Assembly: GCA_011174825.1 (NCBI GenBank)
Contig: DUEZ01000079.1
Span: 9,412-73,411 of the forward strand
Source of the DNA: Anaerolineae bacterium
Lineage (GTDB): Bacteria > Chloroflexota > Anaerolineae > Anaerolineales > E44-bin32
Direction of reading: 5' to 3'
Length of the DNA stretch: 64,000 nucleotides
The notes under the pieces were generated by a model. It saw nothing but the letters and a program-made list of their open reading frames with translations, had not been told where the DNA came from and did not search any database. Shown piece after piece: positions 17,544 to 26,438 of this stretch. A program made the position numbers and the translations under genes. Each line of letters starts with the position of its first letter. The stretch's first letter is position 1.

Positions 17544-18467
17544 ATGCTCGATCTCATCAGGCTGACGATATTCATTCACTCTGCTGAAAGCAACAGCTTT
17601 TCTCAGGCGGCAAAGGAACTTCATATCACCCAGCCAACGGTTAGTCATCATATTAAAATCTTGGAACAGGATATCGGAAAGAAGCTGTTCGATCGAAGTG
17701 GAGGCAGACTACAACTCACGGAAGCCGGCCGATTATTATTACCTTGGGCTCGCAAGCTCGTGCGCGACTCGATCGAATTGCAGGAGATGATGGCTTCGAT
17801 TGAGGAGAATATCGTTGGTCAATTGTGTATCGCATGCAGCACAACGACTGGGAAATACATCCTGCCTCAATTTGCTGCTCGGTTTTATGCACGTCACCCC
17901 GGAGTCAAAGTAACCATCATGTCGTGTACCTCGGAAAACGTTGTCCCACATCTGCTGGAGGAGGAAGCCAACTTGGGGGTAGTTAGTTATGATGCCTGTG
18001 GTGGCAAGCTTGAATGTCAAGAATTTTTCATAGATCACATCGTACTCATTGTGCCGCCTGATCACTCTTGGGCTTCGACGGAGGTCATCGAACCCTCAGC
18101 CCTAGTAAATGTTCCTTTCATCTTGCGAGAAGCCAGTTCGGGCACGCATAAAGTTATGCTTGCTGAACTAGGGAAGCATGACATCTCGCTAGATGATATG
18201 GACGTGTCCTTGGAGGTGGGTAATGCGGAAGCGATCGTCAAATCGGTTGAAGCGGGATTTGGTGTAGCATTCGTCTCACGTCTTTCTGCCGCATGGGCGC
18301 TTAGTTTGGGAAGTGTAGTAGAGATCCCTATCGAAGGTTTCGATCTAAGAAGAAAAATCTACATGATTCGAAAGCAGATACAAGCTCCAAACCGAGCTGT
18401 CGAGGCTTTTTGGGGGTTCGTTCACGATCCTGAGAATAAAGATCTTCTTATCCTAGCTGAAAAGTAA
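17544..18467 (+). CDS. LysR-family transcriptional regulator
   Basis: 307 residues from ATG 17544, chosen because AGGAGGAG (17528-17535) lies just upstream; the frame is open 7 codons earlier. The winged HTH is at residues about 1-62 (NSFSQAAKELHITQPTVSHHIKILEQDIGKKLFDRSG), followed by a type-2 periplasmic-binding-like effector domain (about 88-295, LCIACSTTTGKYILPQF). It is transcribed divergently from the Etf/Fe-S operon, the usual arrangement for LysR regulators and their targets, with a CTATAAA-N5-TTTATAG palindrome between them. The effector is unknown. Confidence 0.93.
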   Translation: MLDLIRLTIFIHSAESNSFSQAAKELHITQPTVSHHIKILEQDIGKKLFDRSGGRLQLTEAGRLLLPWARKLVRDSIELQEMMASIEENIVGQLCIACSTTTGKYILPQFAARFYARHPGVKVTIMSCTSENVVPHLLEEEANLGVVSYDACGGKLECQEFFIDHIVLIVPPDHSWASTEVIEPSALVNVPFILREASSGTHKVMLAELGKHDISLDDMDVSLEVGNAEAIVKSVEAGFGVAFVSRLSAAWALSLGSVVEIPIEGFDLRRKIYMIRKQIQAPNRAVEAFWGFVHDPENKDLLILAEK

Positions 18468-18480
18468 TCAATTATCCGAT

Positions 18481-18525
18481 GAGTACGTTTTACCCTCTGA
18501 TCCGGAGTGTTTAAGTACGTAACTC
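18481..18525. terminator. Weak convergent hairpin between lysR and the kinase gene
   Basis: GAGTACGT (18481-18488) can pair with ACGTAACTC (18517-18525) with one bulged base, enclosing a small CTC...GAG stem. It sits exactly where two convergent genes end (18467 and 18524), so it could stop transcription both ways. The T-tracts are poor. Confidence 0.3.
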
Positions 18526-20392
18526 AATTTCCTACATCGATTTCTGCTTCTGACGATGGTGGCGGTTCGTGGCATAATGGAAACGTTACGAGTATGTTCG
18601 TCCCTTCACCTTCCACACTCGTCAAATCGATTAAACCACCAAATGAGTCAACATAGTGCTTTACAATGCTTAGCCCAAGCCCGGTCCCCATGATCCCCGT
18701 GCGTTTCGCGTTGCGTGCGCGATAGAACTCATCCCATATATGTGGCAGATCCTCGGCAGGAATCCCGATTCCGTTATCGGTGATACGGATCCTGGCTAGC
18801 TGTCCGAGGCTTTCCATCTCCACGCTAATCTTACCCCCAGCAGGTGTGTACTTGATCGCGTTACTGATGAGGTTCTCAAAGATCTTAATCAACCCATCTT
18901 CGGTTGCCTGAGTGTAAAATTCGGTTTCTTTCTCATGCACGGTGAGTTCGATTTTTCTACTTTCTATCTCGTCGCTCAATTGATGAATAACCTGTTTTAC
19001 GTTTTGTTGAATTGGTACAGGATGGACGTACTTTTCGAAATCAACGATGCGCTCAGCCGCAAGCGCAAGGAGGTCGTTGATAAGATTCATCAGCTGTTCA
19101 AGCCGTACATCGACTCGTGCGAGAAGCGTGTATTGTTTTTCAGCAAAGTCACCCGCCAAGCCGCGTAACAATGTTTTGACCAAGCTTTGAGCACTGGCAA
19201 CCGGTGTACGTAATTCGTGTGTCACCATACGCACAAACATCCCACGTTCCTGTCCAGAAAGTTCAAGTCGCTTGAAACTGAGCGCATTCTCGATCGCCGT
19301 CGCTCCCAGGTATGCGATCTTCATGATGAAGTCCGTATGAGGTGCTTTAAAGGCGTAAGGATCTTTCGCATAAACATTGAGGATTCCAAGCGGTTTTCCA
19401 TGGCTGAGGATAGGTGCCGTCACCATGCTGCGAATCCCTTCCCGAAGGAGTGCTTTGGGATCTTGCAACCGGGTGTCTTGATCCACATCGTGAATGATGA
19501 TCGGAGGATTGGTGAGCAATTCTTCTTCGAGAATTTCGCGAGGTATTTCAGGCGGACAATCCTCACAATAGGTCTGGCTTAGTCCGTGCGCCCCACAAAA
19601 AACGAGGCGACCGCTACTTTCGTCAATGAGTCGTACCGAAGCGCCCTGAACTGAAAGGGCTTCAGCGGCGCAATCTGCAAGATCCACGGTAAGCTCAGAT
19701 AGGCTGAGTGTCGCGGAGACCTTTTGTGCCGTAAGTAGAAGGTGAGCGATTCGATGATCCCGTCTTCGTTGACGGTTCATGATCGTCGTTGTTAGATATC
19801 CGATCGCGAAACTAGCTAGAGCAATAAAGGCTAGCCGTGATACGACATAGATTTCATCGGCGTAGGTGTTGGGAGGGAATGCGGGCGTGACGCTGTAATG
19901 GGGCAACAACCCGAGAAACTCAAAGAACGCGATCAAAGCAATCATTACGACATCTAAAGAAACGAACAATAAGGCGATCTGGCGGGACATTAATATAGCG
20001 ACCACCAGCACATGGATCAACAGCAAGGGTTTGGCAGGGCTGCATATACCTCCCGTTAGATGTAAGAACGCTGCCATGCTCATTAAATCCAAGCTGATCT
20101 GAAGGATCAAAATCTTGCGGGTGTGTGTGATACACAGCAGCGGATCGGGAATGTAAGAACGCCTAGTATAGAAGGCAAGTGCAGTGTTATAAAGCAAGAT
20201 GAGGGCACCAAGGACGTAAAGTGGACCTTCCGGGAGGGGAAGGTCCAACACATGTACACAAATTACTGTCGCCAACAAGACTAAAACCCCTGCTACCCAG
20301 CGAGCATGGATCAAGTGAGCGCTATCACCTGCGAGTTCGCAGAGTAGGGGAATCTCTATTGAGCCGGGTTTTAGAGTATTCTTTCTCTCCAT
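18524..20392 (-). CDS. Membrane sensor histidine kinase with GAF domain
   Basis: About 622 residues from ATG 20392; a TTG 21 bases upstream is an alternative and neither start has a strong Shine-Dalgarno. Six hydrophobic segments lie in residues about 25-200. A GAF domain follows (about 215-375, ASVRLIDESSGRLVFCGAHG, contains CEDC), then HisKA (FVRMVTHELRTPVASA) and HATPase (NLISNAIKYTPAG, DNGIGIPAEDLPHIWDEFYRA, GTGLGLSIVKHY). It is last in the hydrogenase block, 51 bp after the response regulator, forming a likely pair. The GAF cysteines could bind a redox ligand; that is speculative. Confidence 0.88.
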   Translation of the reverse strand: MERKNTLKPGSIEIPLLCELAGDSAHLIHARWVAGVLVLLATVICVHVLDLPLPEGPLYVLGALILLYNTALAFYTRRSYIPDPLLCITHTRKILILQISLDLMSMAAFLHLTGGICSPAKPLLLIHVLVVAILMSRQIALLFVSLDVVMIALIAFFEFLGLLPHYSVTPAFPPNTYADEIYVVSRLAFIALASFAIGYLTTTIMNRQRRRDHRIAHLLLTAQKVSATLSLSELTVDLADCAAEALSVQGASVRLIDESSGRLVFCGAHGLSQTYCEDCPPEIPREILEEELLTNPPIIIHDVDQDTRLQDPKALLREGIRSMVTAPILSHGKPLGILNVYAKDPYAFKAPHTDFIMKIAYLGATAIENALSFKRLELSGQERGMFVRMVTHELRTPVASAQSLVKTLLRGLAGDFAEKQYTLLARVDVRLEQLMNLINDLLALAAERIVDFEKYVHPVPIQQNVKQVIHQLSDEIESRKIELTVHEKETEFYTQATEDGLIKIFENLISNAIKYTPAGGKISVEMESLGQLARIRITDNGIGIPAEDLPHIWDEFYRARNAKRTGIMGTGLGLSIVKHYVDSFGGLIDLTSVEGEGTNILVTFPLCHEPPPSSEAEIDVGN

Positions 20393-20443
20393 CCTGGTTC
20401 CGACATATCCCAATATAGCGATTTGGAGAGATTGTAGAGCAAT

Positions 20444-20839
20444 TTATTTCTGCAGCAAGGCTTCCACTTTTTCTATCAAATCATCAGGATCAATTGGTTT
20501 ATCGACAAACTCCTCAACTGGCAGGTAATCCTCTGTAGGTCCAAAACGTAAGGGTGTGGTGCTATGAATAGAAGTCAGCATCAGAATTGGTATCTTGCTG
20601 TATGCCTTGTATGCTGAGCTCGGATCCGGATTGCGCAATTGCAATGTAAGCTGAAAACCTTCCGTCGTCGTATCCATCATCACATCGAGAATGATCAGGT
20701 CCGGGTTTTCAGCCTGGATCTTTTCTAAGCCTTCCGTCCCGTTTTGAGCTTCAATCACTTCGTGCCTCCTCGCTTCAAGACAAAGCCGGGCGGAGGTGAC
20801 TATATCCGGGTCATCGTCAATGATTAAAATTTTCGCCAT
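20444..20839 (-). CDS. Single-domain response regulator
   Basis: 131 residues from ATG 20839, chosen because AAGGATGGG precedes it and MAKILIIDDDPDIV is the canonical receiver start; the frame continues far upstream without meaning. The acidic pair is IDDDPD, the phospho-acceptor Asp is in LIILDVMMD and the switch Lys is in EFVDKPIDP. It overlaps the hydrogenase protease gene by 16 bp and precedes the GAF kinase. It resembles the receiver at 7940-8362, with a similar insert after the fourth strand, so both hydrogenase blocks use the same type of output-less receiver. Confidence 0.88.
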   Translation of the reverse strand: MAKILIIDDDPDIVTSARLCLEARRHEVIEAQNGTEGLEKIQAENPDLIILDVMMDTTTEGFQLTLQLRNPDPSSAYKAYSKIPILMLTSIHSTTPLRFGPTEDYLPVEEFVDKPIDPDDLIEKVEALLQK

Positions 20840-21498
20840 TCGATCCCATCCTTTGCTGGTTTTGTACAAGATTCTTGAGATTTGGTTTTTTGATCTCGAA
20901 TCATCGAGAGGGTGTGATAGCCTAAAAAGTCTGTTGGGTAGGGATTGTCCAGCAATTCCAAGATATCTGAGCAGATAGTAGGTATGACCCGCTGGACGCA
21001 ATCGCTCAGACCGACTGACCACCCGATTTCTAAAGGCTGAATTCCGTATAGAACGAACATTGCTGGCAAGAGATTCAGAGTAGAACCAAGGCATAGAGCG
21101 TTTTCCAAGCCAAAGTTATGTGAGCATGACGGTCGTTTGGCCAACCACCTTTCAAAAAGGCGACTATTCAGAAAGAAGCGTTCCCATTCGCCTGGTTGAC
21201 GACCGAGATCGGCTGCGTCTACTAGAATAACACGTTCAGCATCCTGCATGAGGAGGAGGGCCTTCAATCCCGCAACTCCACCATCGACGAGCCACACGTT
21301 CTCGAGAAGCGATGTATTCGACGTTAATTTTTGGATGATAGCAGCGCCTACCCCGTCGTCACCACGCAGTGTGTTTCCGAGTGCGAGGATGATCGTCGTG
21401 GGTTGCGGGTAGACTTCACAGGGGACGTGAGGTCTAATCATCTTGTGGGGCTTCACATCTTCACGCAGATGACCGAGGAGGTAAGCGCTATTCGACAA
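20824..21498 (-). CDS. [NiFe]-hydrogenase maturation protease for HydA
   Basis: 224 residues. The core motif LALGNTLRGDDGVG lies about residues 38-51, with a central RVILVDAADLG aspartate and a C-terminal GIQPLEIGWSVGLSD segment typical of the family; the usual metal-binding His falls in CSHNFGLENAL. The start is a TTG at 21498: GGAGGTG lies 5-6 bases upstream inside the end of hydA, whereas the first ATG (21441) has no ribosome-binding site. It is longer than HybD (about 160) because of N- and C-terminal extensions. It follows hydA directly and should remove its 8-residue tail. Confidence 0.87.
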   Translation of the reverse strand: MSNSAYLLGHLREDVKPHKMIRPHVPCEVYPQPTTIILALGNTLRGDDGVGAAIIQKLTSNTSLLENVWLVDGGVAGLKALLLMQDAERVILVDAADLGRQPGEWERFFLNSRLFERWLAKRPSCSHNFGLENALCLGSTLNLLPAMFVLYGIQPLEIGWSVGLSDCVQRVIPTICSDILELLDNPYPTDFLGYHTLSMIRDQKTKSQESCTKPAKDGIEWRKF

Positions 21499-22795
21499 AG
21501 TTCACCTCCACCATATGTGCGGAACAGGAGATACAAGGGTCATAAGCTCGGATGAGCATTTCCAATGCTGTGGTCATCTCCTCAGGAGAACGATCCAGCT
21601 TTTGCGGGACGAGCTCACGCATATCCGCTTCAACATTGGCTAAGTTCTGCGCTGTTGGGATTATACAATTCGCATCCGTTAGGACGCCGTCCTCGATCAC
21701 ATAATGGTGGTACAGCGTTCCACGGGGCGCTTCGCAAGCTCCAATCCCCTCACCGGAAAGATGGGAAATCGGCGAGGGCTCTTCAGGAACGATCCCGTGT
21801 TGGAGGAGTCGTTCCGTGATGAGGATCGCATTCTCTGTGCAATGGACCACCTCCACAATTTGGGCAAGCGAATTCCAATAAGGATTAATGCACTTGCTGC
21901 TCATATCGAACGCGCAGGCGGCGGCTTGAGCATTCGGGTGCAATTGGTCATGGTTGATATTAAATCGGGCAAGGGCACCGACCATATAGGCTTCACGTTG
22001 ATGATGAGCATGTTTGGCCGTGGAGTGATCGACCATATATTCATTGGTCACCGCAAGGTATTCTTCAACCGGCCACGATCCACCATCGGAGCTGGTGATC
22101 TCACCATCCATGAAGCAGTATTCGTCATGTAGATGTAGCGCAAGAAACTCGGTATCGCGCTCGAAAGAAGGTAGGTGTAGGTTCTGGAACAGGTCGATGG
22201 TCGTATCCAGGTCAGTGCGCATAGCCACTAATTGCTCATGTAGTTCTATCATTTGCGCTTCAGATGGCAGGTGAGTGAAGCCCCCAACCGTCATGGAAAC
22301 GGGGTGGGTATGTCGACCGCTTACTACCGTGCAGATGTTACCTGCCACACGTTTCATACGTAAAGCACGCGTTACGACCTCTGGCGCACGTTTTGCCAGC
22401 GGAATAACGCTTCCTTCCCCCAAGAGATCAGGCGCAACGAGCATGTAAACATGGAGGATGTGGCTGTCTAGCATCTCCGCGTTAAGGTTTAACTTGCGAA
22501 GCAGGATCGTTTGATCACTGGGTTCGACGCCGAGTGCCTTCTCCGTTGCGCGCAAAGAAGTTGTCGCGTGGGTCACAGCACAGATGCCACAGATACGCGA
22601 GCTGAGATGAGAAGCCTGATCGTAAGGTTGACCACGCAACATGGCTTCAAAAAACCGCGGCGCTTCAACGATCTGCATATCGCACCTTTGGAGTTTACCG
22701 TCCTTGACGTCTACGACGATGTTGCCATGTCCTTCTACCCGGGTCACATGATGGACGTCGATGTGTGTGGTTTGTGCATTATCCATCTCTACCAT
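21488..22795 (-). CDS. hydA: Group 3b-like (sulfhydrogenase) [NiFe]-hydrogenase large subunit
   Basis: 435 residues. The Ni site is complete: SRICGICAVTH (C69, C72) and DPCISCSAH (C421, C424), followed by a short tail MVEVNFVE for protease processing. It is preceded by hydB-hydG-hydD in the same order as the archaeal soluble NADP-linked sulfhydrogenases, so the enzyme is a cytoplasmic, probably reversible, NAD(P)H-linked hydrogenase. GAGGTGG precedes ATG 22795, and it overlaps hydD by 17 bp. Sulfur-reducing activity is known for archaeal homologues but cannot be inferred here. Confidence 0.93.
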   Translation of the reverse strand: MVEMDNAQTTHIDVHHVTRVEGHGNIVVDVKDGKLQRCDMQIVEAPRFFEAMLRGQPYDQASHLSSRICGICAVTHATTSLRATEKALGVEPSDQTILLRKLNLNAEMLDSHILHVYMLVAPDLLGEGSVIPLAKRAPEVVTRALRMKRVAGNICTVVSGRHTHPVSMTVGGFTHLPSEAQMIELHEQLVAMRTDLDTTIDLFQNLHLPSFERDTEFLALHLHDEYCFMDGEITSSDGGSWPVEEYLAVTNEYMVDHSTAKHAHHQREAYMVGALARFNINHDQLHPNAQAAACAFDMSSKCINPYWNSLAQIVEVVHCTENAILITERLLQHGIVPEEPSPISHLSGEGIGACEAPRGTLYHHYVIEDGVLTDANCIIPTAQNLANVEADMRELVPQKLDRSPEEMTTALEMLIRAYDPCISCSAHMVEVNFVE

Positions 22796-23546
22796 CGACC
22801 ACCTCGCTTTCCAGAACTTGGTTTGTCATGAACAATCCCATCTTTGAGCTGATCCTTTCATCGCTCTGACCGAGATCGTACATCAATTCCCTGAGCCATT
22901 TGATGTTCGGATCGGGTATCAAACCGCGGCAGCCTTCACATCCAACACCAAGGCTCGGGCAAAGAGCTCCGCAACCCGCACGTGTAATCGGACCAAGACA
23001 TGCTATTCCGCAGTGGTAGAGGCAACCGTTCTCCTTTAATTTACATTCGACACACACAGGATAGTCGGGTATATCTGGACGGTTGCCTTGCAGAAGTGTC
23101 TTTACCCCCCGAATGAATTCCTCTCGGTCGATGGGGCAACCAGGAATGAAAGCCTCAATTGGAATCACATCGCTGATAGGTCTTGCGATTCCACTCTCAT
23201 ATACCTTGGCATTCTCGCCGTACACGTAGCGGCGTGTTTGTTCCAGAGGTAGCAAATTGCGTACGGCGTTAATCCCACCAAGATGCGCGCATGCTCCAAG
23301 CGCTACAACGATCTGCGCCTGCTCGCGGATTCTATGTAATCTCTCCTCGTCCGATGGTCGTGTGCAAGAGCCCTCCACGAAGGCAATCTTGTAGTCTTCA
23401 CCTTTCTCGCTCAAGGCCTCTCGAAATTGCACAATCTCAACTGCATCCAGGAGATCTAGGTGGTTCTGGAGCGAATCGATTACAGTAAGCTGGCACCCTT
23501 CGCAACCCGTAAAATCAAAAAATGCGATCTTGGGTTTGGATTTCAT
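22779..23546 (-). CDS. hydD: Sulfhydrogenase-type hydrogenase small subunit (delta)
   Basis: 255 residues carrying Fe-S clusters next to the NiFe subunit. Seen: FFDFTGCEGCQLTVID (proximal CxxC), EGSCTRP, LGACAHLGG, FIPGCPIDREEF, and a C-terminal cysteine-rich region (CVECKLKENGCLYHCGIACLGPITRAGCGALCP..., CEGCRG). There is no signal peptide. It overlaps hydG by 4 bp and hydA by 17 bp. Confidence 0.93.
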   Translation of the reverse strand: MKSKPKIAFFDFTGCEGCQLTVIDSLQNHLDLLDAVEIVQFREALSEKGEDYKIAFVEGSCTRPSDEERLHRIREQAQIVVALGACAHLGGINAVRNLLPLEQTRRYVYGENAKVYESGIARPISDVIPIEAFIPGCPIDREEFIRGVKTLLQGNRPDIPDYPVCVECKLKENGCLYHCGIACLGPITRAGCGALCPSLGVGCEGCRGLIPDPNIKWLRELMYDLGQSDERISSKMGLFMTNQVLESEVVDGRDG

Positions 23547-24397
23547 GACAAAGCCTCCTCAAGATGCTTGATTTGAGCATAAGAGAAGACCGGACCGTCT
23601 AAACATGTGTAAATATGATCCATTTGGCAATGACCACACTTTCCGACCCCGCACTTCATGCGTCGTTCTAAGCTCAACCAAATGTTCCCTTCCGGGATGC
23701 TCTTTCCTAGAAATTCCATCAGCACGTAGCGGTACATCACAGGTGGACCGCAGGTAACGGCTACGGTATTTCGTGGATGGACTTGGATCTTTGGGAATAG
23801 GGTGGTGATCACACCAACGTTTCCTGTCCATCGGTCATCTGGTCGGTCAACGCTGAGATGCAGTTCAACATCTTCTCGTGTTTTCCAGTGATCCAACTCC
23901 TCGATAAAAAGCAATTCGGATGGATGACGTGCTCCATAAAGGATCATCACACGCCCATAATTTCCGCGATCGTCAAGGACCTCATTGATGAGTGAACGAA
24001 GGGGCGCAAGCCCCAATCCACCTGGAGCGAAGAGCATGTCCTTACCTCGAAAACGCTCCACGGAAAAGCCGTTGCCGAAAGGTCCACGGATTCCGATCAA
24101 GTCGCCTGGGCCGAGCGCATGAAGCGCGTTGGTCAATCTTCCTGTACGGCGGACGCACAACTCGAAGCTCGTGTTGCTCCGACTCGGGGAAGAGGAGATG
24201 CTGATCGGCGCTTCACCCACACCGAGAACTGAGACTTCGACGAATTGACCCGGTCGATGATGGAGCGAGACTCCCTCTGGCAGCTCGATGGTGAAGAGCT
24301 TTTCAAGCTGGGTCAAGGGACGTACATCCGAAATAAGCATGCTCCTCGGGAGGTAGATGGAGGTAGTTTCTAGGGTTTCAACCAGCGAATGGTTCAT
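23543..24397 (-). CDS. hydG: Sulfhydrogenase-type NAD(P)H/FAD oxidoreductase subunit (gamma)
   Basis: 284 residues of the ferredoxin-NADP reductase fold. FAD binding is seen in HHRPGQFVEVSVLGVG and APISISSSPS, the NAD(P)-binding start is GGLGLAPLRSLI, and a C-terminal [2Fe-2S] site reads MKCGVGKCGHCQMDHIYTC. It links the hydrogenase to the nicotinamide pool. Its start overlaps the hydB stop by 4 bp and its stop overlaps hydD. Note that this gene symbol belongs to the sulfhydrogenase set, not to the FeFe-hydrogenase maturase. Confidence 0.92.
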   Translation of the reverse strand: MNHSLVETLETTSIYLPRSMLISDVRPLTQLEKLFTIELPEGVSLHHRPGQFVEVSVLGVGEAPISISSSPSRSNTSFELCVRRTGRLTNALHALGPGDLIGIRGPFGNGFSVERFRGKDMLFAPGGLGLAPLRSLINEVLDDRGNYGRVMILYGARHPSELLFIEELDHWKTREDVELHLSVDRPDDRWTGNVGVITTLFPKIQVHPRNTVAVTCGPPVMYRYVLMEFLGKSIPEGNIWLSLERRMKCGVGKCGHCQMDHIYTCLDGPVFSYAQIKHLEEALS

Positions 24398-25461
24398 ACC
24401 AACACCTCCTGTTCGATGCTAGTGTAGGGGATTTGCCTCCGATAAAGATCATTCAGAACCTCTACGGGTGTAATGCTAACCAAGCACGCTTGGGCGCAAC
24501 GACCGCAACCGACGCAGCCGATGAAACCATATGTTTCAGGTTGATACATAAACTTGTGGAAAAACCGGTGACGCAGGCGTGCAGCTCGATTGCTCCGGAA
24601 ATCATGGCCACCAGCCACGCTTGAGAAGCGGTCTAATTGACAAGAATCCCATACGCGGGTTCGTGAGCCAGAATGGAGAGTAAAATCGACCTGATCGACC
24701 ACGTCGAAGCAATTACATGTTGGGCACACGATATTACATCCGCCGCAGCTAAGACATTTTTCCCCAAGAATGTCCCAGAGTTCACTCTCGTAACTTAGGT
24801 CAAGCAGACTTGGTAGCTCGGTCATGTCAAAATCCAATTGATAAGAGAAGCGCGACCACTTTCCACTCATCACCTTCTGGAGGCGCTGGTAATCTTTAGG
24901 GGTCGCTTCGCGGACTCCTGCCGCTGAATGAAGGACCCGTAGTCCTTTTTCAGAGCCGACCTCGATCACGTAAACACTGCCCAGATCCGTTAAGTGCAGA
25001 TCGAAATCATCAGGTGTGCTTAGGGTTCCCATGTCCTTACAAAACGAAAACTCCGAACAAGGTCTCAGACACTCAATACTCACCAGTGTCGTAGCCTTAC
25101 GACGGGCTTGATAATGTTGATCTGGATATCCTTGACCGAAAACACGATCCATTAGGGATATAGCATGCAGGTCACAAGTATGAATTCCAAAGACAATCGT
25201 CGGGGATTGGTCGAAGACAGGTTCAACCTTGTGACTGCTGCCCGATGTGTCGAATTTAAGCAAGGTTTCCCACTGAGGCAGCAAGATCTTCTTGGGAGGG
25301 AGAATCGAGGGCGCGTGATCTAGCAGGAGATCACTGGGGTATTGAAGTTCTTCGAACACGATCTGATCCCCGGCCTCAGTTGAACCGATCAAACGGTAAT
25401 CACGCTGAATTCGTAATAGCCAATCTGGCAAGTTGATCTTAGGGAATATTCTTATGCTCAT
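24394..25461 (-). CDS. hydB: Sulfhydrogenase-type iron-sulfur subunit (beta)
   Basis: 355 residues. The N-terminal part resembles anaerobic sulfite reductase A/HydB proteins (TIVFGIHTCDLHAI, CLRPCSEFSFC). The C-terminal part has two ferredoxin motifs, CLSCGGCNIVCPTCNC and CVGCGRCAQAC. It is the first gene of hydBGDA and starts 23 bp inside the end of the upstream HycI-like protease gene, so the two hydrogenase operons are fused into one unit. GGAAGGAAAAG lies upstream of the start. Confidence 0.92.
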   Translation of the reverse strand: MSIRIFPKINLPDWLLRIQRDYRLIGSTEAGDQIVFEELQYPSDLLLDHAPSILPPKKILLPQWETLLKFDTSGSSHKVEPVFDQSPTIVFGIHTCDLHAISLMDRVFGQGYPDQHYQARRKATTLVSIECLRPCSEFSFCKDMGTLSTPDDFDLHLTDLGSVYVIEVGSEKGLRVLHSAAGVREATPKDYQRLQKVMSGKWSRFSYQLDFDMTELPSLLDLSYESELWDILGEKCLSCGGCNIVCPTCNCFDVVDQVDFTLHSGSRTRVWDSCQLDRFSSVAGGHDFRSNRAARLRHRFFHKFMYQPETYGFIGCVGCGRCAQACLVSITPVEVLNDLYRRQIPYTSIEQEVLV

Positions 25462-26089
25462 AAGTTACTTTTCCTTCCGATAGATTGTGATCAAAGGAAT
25501 TCTGTAAGTGATCATGAGGGGTATCTACCAAGTGAGCACATCGATCTCCAGAACCGGTGGACCATAAATTGATAAAGATTGCCCTCAACTCTTGAGCCAT
25601 TTCCCATACACGCTTACGCACGATTGGAGTCAAGGGGCCGAAAGAAATGTGGGATGGTTGAATTCCGAGTAGGGCGACCTGGCAGCCCATTTCTATGTTC
25701 AGATACGAGGCGAGTAGGTAAATGGGTAAAGTGTGAGTCGAAGCGCTAAGGCCGTTGGTCATACGCCAGGGGATCCAGCGGATAGTACCGGGTCTTTCAT
25801 TCAATTGAGCGGCATCTACAAAAAGTACACAATCGGGGTTGAAACGCCGGACAAGCCCAGTGTAGTTCTCAGGTGCCGTTCCGGCGCAGACCACGAATAA
25901 TCTATCATTTGTATTGGCAAGCGGACGCAATAAACGTGCAAGCAGTATCCCAGCTGCATCGTCACCGCGCATAGGATTGCCAACGCCGAGCAACGCAATG
26001 CGAGGGTTAGTCTCGGTCGATTTCAGCTTTAGAATCGTCTGATAGAGATTGCTCTGCCAAGACAAGCTGGACATCATTTTCATTCCCAT
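25439..26089 (-). CDS. HycI-like hydrogenase maturation protease
   Basis: 216 residues. The family core IALLGVGNPMRGDDAAG begins near residue 32, followed by PDCVLFVDAAQLNERPG and the His in LSASTHTLPIYLLAS. It overlaps the upstream ferredoxin-subunit gene by 83 bp if ATG 26089 is used; the ATGATG a few codons later is an alternative start. It closes the group 4 hydrogenase set, whose large subunit keeps a 32-residue C-terminal extension as in E. coli HycE, the HycI substrate. A C-terminal extension of about 40 residues beyond the core is not recognised. Confidence 0.86.
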   Translation of the reverse strand: MGMKMMSSLSWQSNLYQTILKLKSTETNPRIALLGVGNPMRGDDAAGILLARLLRPLANTNDRLFVVCAGTAPENYTGLVRRFNPDCVLFVDAAQLNERPGTIRWIPWRMTNGLSASTHTLPIYLLASYLNIEMGCQVALLGIQPSHISFGPLTPIVRKRVWEMAQELRAIFINLWSTGSGDRCAHLVDTPHDHLQNSFDHNLSEGKVTYEHKNIP

Positions 26090-26438
26090 AATGGATCGTG
26101 AAAGGACTGCGGTTGAGTGCGGCCAATTCCCATTCCTGGTTGGATAATTCGAGGCAGCCGTGGCGGCAGCTTATGACGCATTGTGCGCAAAAGGTGCAGC
26201 GATCGGGGTGATAGGTCAGCACGAAACGTTTCTCTTCTCGATCTACTACAAAAACCTCGATCGCGTGTGCAGGGCAGTCTTTTTCGCATAACCCGCAGCC
26301 GATACATGCCTCCGGATTCCAAATTAATTTCCCGCGTAATCGATCCGGCGGTTCCCGTCGCTCAAAAGGGTATTTTTCTGTAACAGGGCGACGTAAAAGG
26401 GATGTTGACACGTCGCGGAACATCATGCCTAGCTTCAT
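26007..26438 (-). CDS. Group 4 hydrogenase ferredoxin-like subunit (NuoI/HycF-like)
   Basis: 143 residues from ATG 26438, chosen for GGCGAGGAG upstream and a 4-bp ATGA overlap with the NuoH-like gene; the open frame extends 24 codons further. Two cluster motifs are seen: canonical CIGCGLCEKDCP, and CTFCAQCVISCR, where Arg replaces the usual Pro after the last Cys. It should carry electrons from ferredoxin to the NuoB-like subunit on the cytoplasmic face. The C-terminal 40 residues are acidic and unassigned. Confidence 0.9.
   Translation of the reverse strand: MKLGMMFRDVSTSLLRRPVTEKYPFERREPPDRLRGKLIWNPEACIGCGLCEKDCPAHAIEVFVVDREEKRFVLTYHPDRCTFCAQCVISCRHGCLELSNQEWELAALNRSPFTIHYGNENDVQLVLAEQSLSDDSKAEIDRD

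Noticed and set aside
20840-21094. 85-codon upstream extension of the response regulator at 20444-20839
   Set aside because: It lies wholly in another frame of the protease gene, and ATG 20839 has a ribosome-binding site and the canonical receiver start.
21488-25461. Elemental-sulfur reductase activity of the HydBGDA enzyme
   Set aside because: It is known for archaeal homologues only; the sequence supports an NAD(P)H-linked hydrogenase but not the sulfur activity.
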